DNA of 64,000 bases, taken from the NCBI GenBank assembly GCA_029210965.1, contig JARGFZ010000001.1:186001-250000 (forward strand), in the 5' to 3' direction. Position 1 is the first letter of the stretch. Every line of letters starts with the position of its first letter. The notes under the pieces are model-generated. The model was not told the origin of the DNA. It saw only the letters and a program-made list of their open reading frames with translations, and did no database searches. The translations under genes were made by a program, and so were the position numbers. This DNA comes from a bacterium. GTDB lineage: Bacteria; BMS3Abin14. Below are positions 53,839 through 62,643 of this stretch, one piece after another.

Positions 53839-54342
53839 TTACCTGGTTACAGCAGTAAGAGGAGGCACAAGGAGCATGGGAACCCGGGACCTTTTCAGCA
53901 CCTTCTTTGCAACACTGCCCATGAATGTATACTGGGTCAGCCCCTTGGAATGGGTCCCCATTACGATCATATCCACACCAAGCTCGTCGGCCATGTGAAG
54001 GATCTCCAGTTCCGGATCCCCTTCATAAACGTGGATATTCCGGATCCTGTCCACAGATTCGTCAAGGTGTTCCTTGATGATCCTCTCCTTTAGTTCTTCG
54101 ATATCTTTTTTTATGGCCACAACGGTTTCATCCTTGTGCTCTTTCACAAGCTGGCTGAACTTTTCCTCCCCCATGAAAGAGACAATGGGCATGGCCATTG
54201 TGGCATCGTAGGCTGGAATGACGTGCAGGACGTGTACCTTGGCACCATGGACGCCAGCCTCCTGGAGGGCGTGGAGCATCACCCACTCCGCGCTGGGTCC
54301 CATGGCGATACAGCACAGGATTATATTTATATCCGGGGACAT
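53839..54342 (-). CDS. Universal stress protein
   Basis: A 167-residue UspA-fold protein with MSPDINIILCCIAMGPSAEWV at the start and the nucleotide-binding loop VIMGTHSKGLTQYTFMGSVAKKVLKRSRVPMLLV at the end, where G-2x-G-9x-G(S) suggests ATP binding. AGGAGG precedes the ATG. Usp genes are frequent beside TRAP transporter genes, where some bind the transporter and nucleotide. It lies between the TRAP permease and the ATP-grasp gene on the same strand. Confidence 0.92.
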   Translation of the reverse strand: MSPDINIILCCIAMGPSAEWVMLHALQEAGVHGAKVHVLHVIPAYDATMAMPIVSFMGEEKFSQLVKEHKDETVVAIKKDIEELKERIIKEHLDESVDRIRNIHVYEGDPELEILHMADELGVDMIVMGTHSKGLTQYTFMGSVAKKVLKRSRVPMLLVPPLTAVTR

Positions 54343-54391
54343 GAACCTGCCTCCTTTTCTAAATTATCTCACCAATTGTTCTTCCAAAGAT

Positions 54392-56524
54392 TCAAGTTAG
54401 TACCATCCGGCTCTCGTGCTTTCTCCGGCGGACCTGATTGAAGAAGATGAGGGCGAAGATGACCAACCCGACGGCATACATGATGTATTTATTCTCGACC
54501 CCGATGAACTGGGCTGAATAACCGGGCTGCATCATAATGAAAGCGATGAGGATAAAGAAGGGGACCTCGTACCAGGCGTTCCGGTGCGTGAACCATCCCT
54601 GGGTCGCGGACGCAAAGGCAAAGTTACCCACACAGGCCATGGTAAAGATAAGGATGGCCAGACCCCAGCTGTTGATGTTGTGCAGGATCAGATCGTGGTT
54701 GAAAATAAACATGACCGCGATCAAAGCCGTCCGGATATCGTAGAGGAAACCCTGGATCCCTGTTGGTATGGGAGGTGATTTGGCAATGGCCGCCGCGGCA
54801 TAGGCGGCAAGCCCGACAGGCGGTGTGTCATCAGCCAGGATCCCGAAATAGAAACAGAACAGGTGGGCCGCCATGATTGGAACGATGAACCCGTTGGCTC
54901 CACCCACCTCCACGATAATAGGTGCGGTGAGTGCCGCCATGACAATGTAGGTGGCTGTAGTGGGCAGGCCCATCCCAAGGATGAGACTGGCCAGAGCGGT
55001 AATGAACACAAGGGCGAAGATATTGCCCCCGGACAGGAACTCCACCACCTCGGTGATGATCCCGCCGATCCCCATGGTCACAACACCGACGATGATCCCC
55101 GCGGCTGCGGTGGCAATGGCAACGGTCACCATGTTGCGGCCGCCGGCCGCCATGGACTTGACGATGGTTGTCAGACTATGGATAAACCCTGGCGCTATCG
55201 GTTCCTTGTTAAGGTACCTCTTGATCGGTTCCTGGAAGAGCATTACAAAGAACATGGCGACAATTGCCCTGAAGGCAGCCAGTTCAGGGGAGTGCCTGGG
55301 AACCACCAGTTCGTACACAAGGACCCCAATGGGGATCAGGTAGTGGAGCCCGCCTCGAAGTGTCCTCAAAAAATTGGGTATCTCCTCCTTTGTCAGCCCC
55401 CTCAAACCCGCCTTGGACGCCTCCACGTGGACAATAAAAAACAGGGTTGCGTAGGAAACGAAGGCAGGGATGGCCGCAGCTTTGATGACATCCAGGTAAG
55501 ATACGTTCAGGTATTCGGCGATAATAAAGGCGGCCGCTCCCATGATGGGAGGTGCGATCTGGCCGTCGGTGCTGGCGGCCACCTCGATGGCCGCGGCTTT
55601 TATCGGTGAATACCCCACTTTTTTCATAAGGGGGATGGTGAAGGTCCCTGTGGTGACGATGTTGGCAATGGATGACCCTGAAACCATCCCGGTGAGCCCG
55701 GAACCTACAACTGCAGCCTTGGCAGGCCCTCCCTTGAACCTTCCCAGCATGCTCAGTGCAATATTGATGAAAAATCGTCCTCCTCCAGCCCTCTCCAGCA
55801 TGGTCCCGAACAGGACAAAGAGAAAGACGATCGTCGCAGACACATCCAGGGGTATCCCGTAGATCCCCTCTGTCTGCATGGTCATTTTACCGATATATTT
55901 CTGCAAGGACGCGCTCTTGAAAGCCATGAATTCAGGCATTTGCTCCGCGTATAAAACGTAGAGGGTAAAAGCTGTGGCGATCACCGTCAGACCGGGACCG
56001 ACAACCCGTCGCGCCGCCTCCAGGAGGACGAGGACCAGGACGATCCCCACGATCACGTCCCGCATACTGGGCGCTCCCTGACGGCTGGCAATGCCCTCGT
56101 AATCGAGAAATATGTACAGTGAGGAGTAACATCCGATTATGGCGAGGATGTAATCAAAAATCGGTATCCTCGTCCTGGTGGACAGGAAGGACCAGAAGCC
56201 TGTGCGAGGTTTCTTGAGGGTCGGGTAGCTGGTGAAGGCAATGAGCATGGCGAACCCGAGATGGACGGCCCTGATGATCACTGTATCGAGGAGCCACACG
56301 CTTGCAATGGACAGCTGAAACAAGCACCATACGACGGCGATGCCGGGTATTATCCATTTGTCCCACCCGACAAGGTGGCGGTAGCCGGCCTCCTCCTCCT
56401 CGGCGATCCTCTTGGCTTCCTCAACACCTGCTTCAAAATCATCGTCCTCGAAGCTTCCGGAATCGGACTGGCCATGATTTTCTTCTTTGGGCCCCCGGCC
56501 CTCACGGTGATCATCCATGGACAT
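54392..56524 (-). CDS. TRAP transporter fused permease (4TM/12TM)
   Basis: A fusion of the small and large membrane subunits of a TAXI-type TRAP transporter, about 710 residues from ATG 56524, which has GGGAGAG upstream. An acidic N-terminal region of about 65 residues is followed by about 16 membrane segments. Marks of the DctM part are GTMLERAGGGRFFINIALSML, GSGLTGMVSGSSIANIVTTGTFTIPLMKKVGY, AAIEVAASTDGQIAPPIMGAAAFIIAEYL and ILGMGLPTTATYIVMAAL. It imports a substrate with sodium or proton using the adjacent TAXI binding protein. Substrates of this class are often glutamate-like or other organic acids. Confidence 0.95.
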   Translation of the reverse strand: MSMDDHREGRGPKEENHGQSDSGSFEDDDFEAGVEEAKRIAEEEEAGYRHLVGWDKWIIPGIAVVWCLFQLSIASVWLLDTVIIRAVHLGFAMLIAFTSYPTLKKPRTGFWSFLSTRTRIPIFDYILAIIGCYSSLYIFLDYEGIASRQGAPSMRDVIVGIVLVLVLLEAARRVVGPGLTVIATAFTLYVLYAEQMPEFMAFKSASLQKYIGKMTMQTEGIYGIPLDVSATIVFLFVLFGTMLERAGGGRFFINIALSMLGRFKGGPAKAAVVGSGLTGMVSGSSIANIVTTGTFTIPLMKKVGYSPIKAAAIEVAASTDGQIAPPIMGAAAFIIAEYLNVSYLDVIKAAAIPAFVSYATLFFIVHVEASKAGLRGLTKEEIPNFLRTLRGGLHYLIPIGVLVYELVVPRHSPELAAFRAIVAMFFVMLFQEPIKRYLNKEPIAPGFIHSLTTIVKSMAAGGRNMVTVAIATAAAGIIVGVVTMGIGGIITEVVEFLSGGNIFALVFITALASLILGMGLPTTATYIVMAALTAPIIVEVGGANGFIVPIMAAHLFCFYFGILADDTPPVGLAAYAAAAIAKSPPIPTGIQGFLYDIRTALIAVMFIFNHDLILHNINSWGLAILIFTMACVGNFAFASATQGWFTHRNAWYEVPFFILIAFIMMQPGYSAQFIGVENKYIMYAVGLVIFALIFFNQVRRRKHESRMVLT

Positions 56525-56660
56525 ATGGTCTCTCCCTTGCTCCTCATCTTTTTCCAGGACTGACAACCTCGCATTGACCCGGTTGCATCCTGTTCTCATC
56601 CACTGGATATGATTTCTGTCCCGGTCAAGCTCTTGAGCTTGACCGGGACAGAAGCTGAAA

Positions 56661-57650
56661 CTATTTCATCATGCCTGCTTCTTTGTAATACTTCATGGCT
56701 CCCGGGTGCAGAGGAGCGGAAAGGCCCTCGAGCATGTTCTCTTTGGTCAGAACTGAGTAGGCCGGGTGCAGACCCTTGAGTTCGTCGAAGTTCTCGAAGA
56801 TCTCCTTGACCACGCCGTACACGTACTTATCCTTGACCTTTCTGGAGGTCACGAAAGTAGCCTTGACACCAAAGCTGGCTACGTCGGACTTGTTGTCAGC
56901 GCCAGGGTAGTTACCCATTACCGGAACCACGCTGGGCGCATAGTATGAGAACTTCTCGTAGAAGGAAGCGGGAAGCTTGATCTCGATGAACTTGACCTTC
57001 CTTGTGCCGCTGGTGGCCTCCTTGAAGGCGCCCGATGGGTGACCCACAGTGTAAAAGAAAGCATCGAGGCGGCCGTCCTGCAGCATGCCCGGAGCCTCTG
57101 CGGCCTTCAGGCTCTCAGCCTGGATGTCCTTCTCGTAATCGATACCGAGGGCGGCGAGGGCATCGATAGAATTCTGCCTCTGCCCGGAACCGGGGTTACC
57201 GATGTTGACCCTCTTGCCCTTCAGGTCCATGAAGGAGTTGATGCCCGCGTCCGCGGCAGCGACCAGGGTGACGCTCTCAGGATGTACCGCGAAAAGGGCC
57301 CTGAGGTCCTTCTGGGGGTTTCCGGCCCACTCGGAATCGGGGCTGCCGTTGAACGCCTGGTACTGTCTGTCCGACTGGACAACACCGAACTCAAGGTCCC
57401 CTTCCATAATGGCGTTGATGTTGAACACCGATCCGCCGGTAGATTCAACGGTCAGGCGCATGTTATACACATCCCTTTTCTTGTTTACGATCCTGGCAAT
57501 GGCCCCGCCTGTGGGATAGTAAACACCGGTAACGCCACCCGTGCCGATAGTGAGATACTTGGGAGCAGCTGCAGCTGGAACAGGAGTGATCCCCGTCACC
57601 GCCAGGGCTACAGCAGCCAGGGCCACAACAAAAATAGTTGCTTTTCTCAT
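56661..57650 (-). CDS. TAXI-family TRAP solute-binding protein
   Basis: A 329-residue periplasmic binding protein. A signal peptide (MRKATIFVVALAAVALAV...AAA) is followed by YLTIGTGGVTGVYYPTGGAIARIVNK, the family hallmark, then VVQSDRQYQAFNG, GKRVNIGNPGSGQRQNSIDAL and ALGIDYEKD. It ends with the typical helix HPGAMKYYKEAG. AAGGAGG lies before the ATG. It delivers substrate to the fused permease encoded 137 nt downstream. Confidence 0.96.
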   Translation of the reverse strand: MRKATIFVVALAAVALAVTGITPVPAAAAPKYLTIGTGGVTGVYYPTGGAIARIVNKKRDVYNMRLTVESTGGSVFNINAIMEGDLEFGVVQSDRQYQAFNGSPDSEWAGNPQKDLRALFAVHPESVTLVAAADAGINSFMDLKGKRVNIGNPGSGQRQNSIDALAALGIDYEKDIQAESLKAAEAPGMLQDGRLDAFFYTVGHPSGAFKEATSGTRKVKFIEIKLPASFYEKFSYYAPSVVPVMGNYPGADNKSDVASFGVKATFVTSRKVKDKYVYGVVKEIFENFDELKGLHPAYSVLTKENMLEGLSAPLHPGAMKYYKEAGMMK

Positions 57651-57768
57651 GCCTTCCTCCTTATTTGAAAAGTTTGACCTCCTGATTAATGGACTTTTTC
57701 AAATCCATCAACTTTAATTTCTGACAATTAAACCTTGCCTTTCACCCCCTTCCCAGTGGTGGTTTTTG

Positions 57769-57804
57769 TTTCATATAATTATTAATACTCCCTTCTTGAT
57801 GAAA
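57769..57804. promoter_or_regulatory. Inverted TTTCAT...ATGAAA site before the TAXI gene
   Basis: TTTCAT and ATGAAA are separated by a 24-nt A/T-rich stretch between rpiR and the TAXI gene. It could be an RpiR operator or promoter region; support is weak. Confidence 0.3.
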
Positions 57805-57817
57805 TTTTTCGGTTTGG

Positions 57818-58675
57818 TCAATCCCTCCAGTACACCCCTTCCCGTTCCCATACACTCTCCATTTCGCTGAGAATTTGCAGTGTATCGGCCCTGCTCTGAA
57901 AAGCCAGGGCAGTCACCAGCGCATTGACAAGGCTGAGGGCGGAGGTAAAGGATTCGATATATGATTCGATTTCGTAGGGAACGTAAAGGCTGAAATGGGC
58001 GGACCTGTTGAGAGGAGACAGTTCACCATCTGTAATTGCAAGCACTCTGGCCCCCTGATCTCTGGCGTAGTCCATTACCTGAACAGTTAACCTGGTATAT
58101 CGTGGAAAAGCCATCCCGATAAAAACATCCTTGGGGCCCAGATCTCTCAACTGATCCCACATCTCTCCGGTACCCGGTACGAGGAGTATAACTTCCCTGC
58201 CCAGAAACCTTAAGGCGCTGGCCATGAAATTACCCAGACAGTGGGTGGAGCGCAGGGCAATGATAAAAATCCTCTTTGCCGAAGCCATCTCTTCCACAAA
58301 CATTCCAAAGATCTCCGGATCGGTCTCCTCCAGGGTAGTCCTGAGGTTGTTCAGATCCTTAGACAGCACGGAAGCAAGAACATCGCCCACCAATTCCGCA
58401 CGCTCCACCGTCTCCCCCAGGCGGTCCACGGTAGTGATTTTGGGCTGGATATACTCTCTCAACCTTCTTTTCAGATGTGGAAAGCCTGAATAACCCAGGG
58501 CCTGGGCAAGGCGTACGATTGATGTATCGCTGATATTGAGCTTCCGGGCCAGATCGGTAGCCGTGAGAAAAACTGCCTTCTCCGGCTGTTTGAGAATAAA
58601 ATCCAGCACCTTCCGCTGTGTCGGCGTCAGTTCGGGAGGTCTCCCCCTGACGATCTGATCGATTTTCAACATCAT
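57818..58675 (-). CDS. MurR/RpiR-family transcriptional regulator
   Basis: A 285-residue repressor/activator with an N-terminal RpiR-type helix-turn-helix (about residues 1-80, LTPTQRKVLDFILKQPEKAV and ATDLARKLNISDTSIVRLAQALGYSGFPHLK) and a C-terminal SIS domain (about 125-255, KRIFIIALRSTHCLGNFMASAL, DVFIGMAFPRYT) that binds a phosphosugar or similar effector. It lies just upstream of the TAXI-TRAP row on the same strand and probably controls it. The effector may be a product of the pathway. Confidence 0.93.
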   Translation of the reverse strand: MMLKIDQIVRGRPPELTPTQRKVLDFILKQPEKAVFLTATDLARKLNISDTSIVRLAQALGYSGFPHLKRRLREYIQPKITTVDRLGETVERAELVGDVLASVLSKDLNNLRTTLEETDPEIFGMFVEEMASAKRIFIIALRSTHCLGNFMASALRFLGREVILLVPGTGEMWDQLRDLGPKDVFIGMAFPRYTRLTVQVMDYARDQGARVLAITDGELSPLNRSAHFSLYVPYEIESYIESFTSALSLVNALVTALAFQSRADTLQILSEMESVWEREGVYWRD

Positions 58676-58738
58676 CCACCCCGCATTTGCAGAATAACCT
58701 GCATAATAGCAAGCTATGGCAAGATTTTCAACAGGGGG

Positions 58739-58772
58739 ATAAAAAAATCAGGGGCTCAGGTGAGCCCCTGAT
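58739..58772 (-). terminator. Terminator of the tol-pal cluster
   Basis: ATCAGGGGCTCA pairs perfectly with TGAGCCCCTGAT (12 bp) around a 2-nt centre and is followed on the minus strand by at least seven T. It closes the operon after the coiled-coil lipoprotein gene. Confidence 0.93.
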
Positions 58773-58785
58773 CGGTACCATCTTT

Positions 58786-59223
58786 TTAGGGGGATTCCTC
58801 TTCCAGCATTTTCTTTAACTTTTCGGCCAAACCACGTACATCGGCCTCGATCCTGTTAGTCAGCTCTTCCAGGACATTATCGATCTCGCCGCCCTTTTTC
58901 CTGAACTGGATCATGAACTGCTCAACCTCATCCAGATAAGCGGTTAAAGATTCCACCTTCTCCGCCAGGTCACCCACTGCCCATTTGGAATCAGCAAAGT
59001 CCTTGCGGAGGGTATCGATCTCTGCCTGAAGGGCCTGGAGCTTATCACTCTTTTCGGACACTGCCTTCTTGTCCTGCTTCACCTGGGCATTTTCCAGCGT
59101 AGCGAGCCTGGACGCGTTGTCATCAATGCGGCGATTCACCGAATCCATGTCAACCGATGTAGCACACCCGACTGTGAAAGCCAGCAGAGCAATAAAGCCC
59201 AGGTGAGGAAAGAAGTTCCTCAT
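58786..59223 (-). CDS. Coiled-coil lipoprotein of the tol-pal cluster
   Basis: A 145-residue protein with a lipoprotein signal peptide (FFPHLGFIALLAFTVGC, lipobox FTVGC) followed by an almost continuous coiled coil (VNRRIDDNASRLATLENAQ to LRKDFADSKWAVGDLAEKVE). It lies 12 nt after pal. In many proteobacteria this place is taken by cpoB/ybgF, whose N-terminal part is a coiled coil, but the TPR part is absent here. It may be a shortened CpoB-like partner of Pal. Confidence 0.75.
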   Translation of the reverse strand: MRNFFPHLGFIALLAFTVGCATSVDMDSVNRRIDDNASRLATLENAQVKQDKKAVSEKSDKLQALQAEIDTLRKDFADSKWAVGDLAEKVESLTAYLDEVEQFMIQFRKKGGEIDNVLEELTNRIEADVRGLAEKLKKMLEEESP

Positions 59224-59235
59224 TTCCGGCAGCCT

Positions 59236-59817
59236 TTACTGGAGGCGGAAATGGGCTCGCCTGTTCTGTTTCCAGGCACCCTCGTTGTGCCCCGAAGCGA
59301 AGGGCTTTTCCTCACCGTAACTGATCGTCTTGATTTTGGCAGCTGAGATACCAAGCGAAACGAGGTAGTTCTTGACCGAGTTGGCACGGCGCTCACCCAA
59401 CCCCAGGTTGTACTCGTTGGTGCCTCTCTCGTCACAATGTCCCTCGACAACGATCCTGACTCCCGATGCCGCCTTGAGGAGCTTGGCGTTATTGGCCAAC
59501 CTGTCTCTGGACTCGGCAGTCAGGTCCGACTTGTCGTAGTCGAAGAACACATCACCCAGATCCGAAACGTTAAAGGCTGCTGGTGCAGGTGCAGGTGCCG
59601 GGGCAGGTGCAGGAGCGGGCGCAGGAGCAGGAGCAGGTTTATACTCCTCTACCGGTGCGGGTGCGGGTGCAGGCTCAGGCATAGGCGCCGGTGCCGGTGC
59701 CACTGCCTGATCCATGGGACCCGGCTCTGCCGGCTTCTTGGAGCAGTTTACCAAAACGAAACTAAACAGGAGCACTACTGCCAACGTAACGAGAACACTC
59801 TTCCTTCTTAAAATCAC
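59236..59817 (-). CDS. pal: Peptidoglycan-associated lipoprotein Pal
   Basis: Outer-membrane lipoprotein that ties the outer membrane to peptidoglycan. From the GTG at 59817 (AGGAGG 6 nt upstream) the signal peptide MILRRKSVLVTLAVVLLFSF ends in the lipobox LVNC. A Pro-Ala-rich linker with long PA repeats spans about 50 residues. The OmpA-like domain holds DVFFDYDKSDLT, VEGHCDERGTNEYNLGLGERRA and ISYGEEKP, including the Asp and Arg that bind diaminopimelate. The frame extends upstream to TTG 59844, but that start would run through the ribosome binding site. Confidence 0.96.
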   Translation of the reverse strand: MILRRKSVLVTLAVVLLFSFVLVNCSKKPAEPGPMDQAVAPAPAPMPEPAPAPAPVEEYKPAPAPAPAPAPAPAPAPAPAAFNVSDLGDVFFDYDKSDLTAESRDRLANNAKLLKAASGVRIVVEGHCDERGTNEYNLGLGERRANSVKNYLVSLGISAAKIKTISYGEEKPFASGHNEGAWKQNRRAHFRLQ

Positions 59818-60053
59818 TATCCACCTCCTGGAAACTGTTTTCAATTATGAAACCTTAACACCCGTCTCATATAGGACGGTAACTGATTTCACCAAAGTTC
59901 TGATTAATACCCCACCACCTTAAGGATATTTCAAATTTATACAGCATTATTACGTTCATTGTAAAGGGAGCAGTTGTCAGTTTTTGATTATTGGTCTTTA
60001 ATTCTTAATGCTCATTTCCCTGGTCTGGGCCTGCTGAAGGCTCAATTCTCCCT

Positions 60054-61391
60054 TCACTTATTGGACCAGGCCGGCTGATTTTTGTCCCCTGTCCCAGACG
60101 TGATGCGCCATTCCCTGCGTCCGTCCTTATCGACTATATATATCTGATAGGTTCCGGTTCTGTTGGAGGAAAAGCAGACATAACGTCCATCGGAACTCCA
60201 CGAAGGATCCTCGTTGTTGCCCGCCTCACCTACCAGTTGCCTTGATTCATAGGTCTCCGGGTTGATTATGGCAATACCGAACTCCCCCCCAATCCTGTTG
60301 GTATAGGCAATGAAATCCCCGGCAGGCGACCAGGCGGGTGATGTGTTGTAGCTGCCCTCGAGAGTAACCCTGCTCACCCCGGAGCCATCAACGTTCATTA
60401 TAAAGATCTGGGGTGTGCCGTACCGGTCTGATACGAAGGCTATCCTTTTCCCATCCGGCGACCAGGTCGGTGAGGCTTCAACGCTCTTGAGCCATGTGAT
60501 CCGGGAGAGGTTTTTACCCTGATCATCTGTAATGTAAATATCGGAATTCCCATCCACGTTCTTCATGAACGCCAACTGTCGACCATCGGGAGAAAATTCG
60601 GCACCAACATCAACACCCATGCCGCCCGTGAGTTTGTCTTCACCACCCCGAAGCCTGAGAGAGTAAAGGTTTGGTTCTCCATGCTTATAGGAAGTATAGA
60701 TCAACCCGTTGCCGTCGGGCCACCACTCCGGCGAAAGGTTGATAGCTCCGTTCCTCGTAAGCCTCTTGACCTGGGCTCCATCATAGTCCATGGAGTAAAT
60801 CTCTTTGCTTTTACCGTTAGCCTGAACAAAAATCATTCGTGTCAGGAATAGCCCCTCCTCACCGGTAACCTGTCTCATTATTTCGTTGGAGAACATATGG
60901 GTCATGTTTCGGAGCTGAGCGGGACTCCCCTTCCACCTCTTGGCTGTGACCTCTTTTCTCTGAAAGACATCGAAAAGGTGAAACTCCAGCTCAACATCTC
61001 CGTCCGGACGGAGTAAATAACCGACCTTGACGAGTGCTTCAGCGTTAATGAGTTCCCAATCATCGAAAAGGAAGGTATCGGCGGTAATGCCAGCCGTTCC
61101 CAGATCTTCCATGTAGAGCACCGGGTCGAGGACCCTGAAAACCCCGGAGAAATCAAGATCCCCGGCTATAACTTCACGCACCTCTCTTGCAATGAGGGGA
61201 ATAGGCTCTGACCCCTCCATGGGGACGGGAGATTGCACGGCAACGGGGAGACGACGGGCTTCCGGTGCGTTGATATCAAGATATATTTTTGCCTGAACAT
61301 ACCCCGGCAAAAATATATGTAAAAGTACAGGGAAGAGTAATACCAGGAACATTAACCTGGGAAAAAGCCTTTTCATGAGCTGTGTCATCAT
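60054..61391 (-). CDS. tolB: Tol-Pal periplasmic protein TolB
   Basis: A 445-residue periplasmic protein. The signal peptide ends near YVQA-KIYLDIN. The N-terminal domain (about 35-170, EVIAGDLDFSGVFRVLD) is followed by a six-bladed propeller with repeated blade motifs such as SPEWWPDGNGLIYTSYKHGE, SPDGRQLAFMKN, SPTWSPDGKRIAFVSDR and DPSWSSDGRYVCFSSNRTG. It binds Pal and is pulled by TolA. It overlaps tolA by 4 nt. Confidence 0.97.
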   Translation of the reverse strand: MMTQLMKRLFPRLMFLVLLFPVLLHIFLPGYVQAKIYLDINAPEARRLPVAVQSPVPMEGSEPIPLIAREVREVIAGDLDFSGVFRVLDPVLYMEDLGTAGITADTFLFDDWELINAEALVKVGYLLRPDGDVELEFHLFDVFQRKEVTAKRWKGSPAQLRNMTHMFSNEIMRQVTGEEGLFLTRMIFVQANGKSKEIYSMDYDGAQVKRLTRNGAINLSPEWWPDGNGLIYTSYKHGEPNLYSLRLRGGEDKLTGGMGVDVGAEFSPDGRQLAFMKNVDGNSDIYITDDQGKNLSRITWLKSVEASPTWSPDGKRIAFVSDRYGTPQIFIMNVDGSGVSRVTLEGSYNTSPAWSPAGDFIAYTNRIGGEFGIAIINPETYESRQLVGEAGNNEDPSWSSDGRYVCFSSNRTGTYQIYIVDKDGRREWRITSGTGDKNQPAWSNK

Positions 61392-62215
61392 CTATCAAGT
61401 CCTTGCGGAATGAAGTTAATCCCCACCTCCAGCGGCTTGTCGCTCAGTTCCTCCGGCAGGGGCGGCAGGGGGCTGGCCTTTCTGATAGCACGCAGAGCTG
61501 ACTGGTCGTAGTAATCGTTGCCAGACCTTTTCTCGATCCAGGACTGTTCTATCACCCCGTTCGGCGCGATCCTTATCCCGACTACCGTAAGCAGGCTGGC
61601 CTCGGAAGTTTCACCTTGGGGGACCCATGAGGACCTGATCTGGGCCCATATGCGATTATAGTAAGCCCTGAACTTTATGTTTGAAGGTATGTCGTTCCCT
61701 CCTGTGGGAGCGTTTGCCACAGGCGGGCCAACGGCACCTGTTTCATCAGGTTGGGTTCGATCTTCCGTGGTGATATCTTTCTCACTCGAAAACGACTCAT
61801 AGAGACGCCTGGTCTCCATTTCCAGCTCCTCGATCTTTTTGCGCCGCGCAAGACGGGCTGTTTCGTCGCCGCCTGATGTCTTCATCTCTTCCATGGTTTC
61901 CAAAGGCGGAGGAGGGGCAGCAGACTTGGCAGCCTTGTCCTGAACTTCCGGTTCGAGCTGCTCCTTGACCTGTTTGGGGACCGGTTTCACTGCCGGGGCC
62001 GGCTTTGCGGCGGGTGCCGGTTTCGGCGAGGGCAGGGAAACCAGATCCACGGAGTAGGAGGGCGCATAGGTCGTACCTGACATACGAAAAAAAGTCATGC
62101 TTCCGGCAGCTACCAGAATGACGACATGGATTCCAATGGAAACGAAGAAGGAACGCTTGAAGGCTCTTTCCCTGAAGTGATGATCTTGACCTGATGGGAG
62201 TGTGAATGTGGACAA
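61388..62215 (-). CDS. tolA: TolA/TonB-type energy-transducing protein
   Basis: A 275-residue protein with one N-terminal membrane helix (SFFVSIGIHVVILVAAGSM), a Pro/Ala/Lys-rich linker (KPAPAAKPAPAVKPVPK), a charged helical part (residues 95-145) and a C-terminal TonB/TolA domain with RIAPNGVIEQSWIEKRSGNDYYDQSALRAIRKASPLPPLP. The place between tolR and tolB makes it functionally TolA, although the C-terminal domain looks TonB-like. The start is a TTG at 62215, directly after the tolR stop codon. Confidence 0.9.
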   Translation of the reverse strand: MSTFTLPSGQDHHFRERAFKRSFFVSIGIHVVILVAAGSMTFFRMSGTTYAPSYSVDLVSLPSPKPAPAAKPAPAVKPVPKQVKEQLEPEVQDKAAKSAAPPPPLETMEEMKTSGGDETARLARRKKIEELEMETRRLYESFSSEKDITTEDRTQPDETGAVGPPVANAPTGGNDIPSNIKFRAYYNRIWAQIRSSWVPQGETSEASLLTVVGIRIAPNGVIEQSWIEKRSGNDYYDQSALRAIRKASPLPPLPEELSDKPLEVGINFIPQGLDR

Positions 62216-62217
62216 TT

Positions 62218-62643
62218 TTACGGCCGCCCTGCCTGACCAAGATCCGGTTCTGTGACCAGACCGATCCTTTCCACACCTGCACCCTTCAGAACCGACATGA
62301 CAGCCACAATGGTTCCGTAAGGGATCCGGGAGTCCCCCCTCAGGTAAACAGGTCGGCCTCCGAGCTCCGACAGGACTACGGGGGCCCTTCTGCGAAACTC
62401 GGAAAGGGTGAAGCTATGGCGCTCAAGGTGGATTCCCCCACTCCTGTCAATACTGATGGTTACAGCACGCTCACCCTGGTTCAGTGGAGCCATACCCGCA
62501 GTGGGGAGTTGTACATCGACACCTGATTTAAGCATGGGCGCAGTCACCATGAAAACGATCAGCAGCACCAGCATCACATCCACGAGGGGCGTGACGTTGA
62601 TATCAGACATTATCCGCCTGTTAAAACCGCCCGGAAGTGCCAT
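62218..62643 (-). CDS. tolR: TolR/ExbD-family protein
   Basis: A 141-residue inner-membrane protein with a single N-terminal helix (INVTPLVDVMLVLLIVFMVTAPML), whose Asp is the proton-path residue of the family, and a periplasmic domain with VTISIDRSGGIHLE and VYLRGDSRIPYGTIVAVM. Its ATG shares one base with the tolQ stop codon. Confidence 0.96.
   Translation of the reverse strand: MALPGGFNRRIMSDINVTPLVDVMLVLLIVFMVTAPMLKSGVDVQLPTAGMAPLNQGERAVTISIDRSGGIHLERHSFTLSEFRRRAPVVLSELGGRPVYLRGDSRIPYGTIVAVMSVLKGAGVERIGLVTEPDLGQAGRP

Noticed and set aside
58741-58772. RpiR operator at the perfect palindrome
   Set aside because: The palindrome is followed by a T run on the minus strand directly after a stop codon, which makes it a terminator.
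61388-62215. A TonB system for iron uptake formed by the ExbB/ExbD/TonB-like genes
   Set aside because: The TonB-like C-terminal domain allows it, but tolB and pal follow directly in the same operon, so the Tol-Pal role is much likelier.
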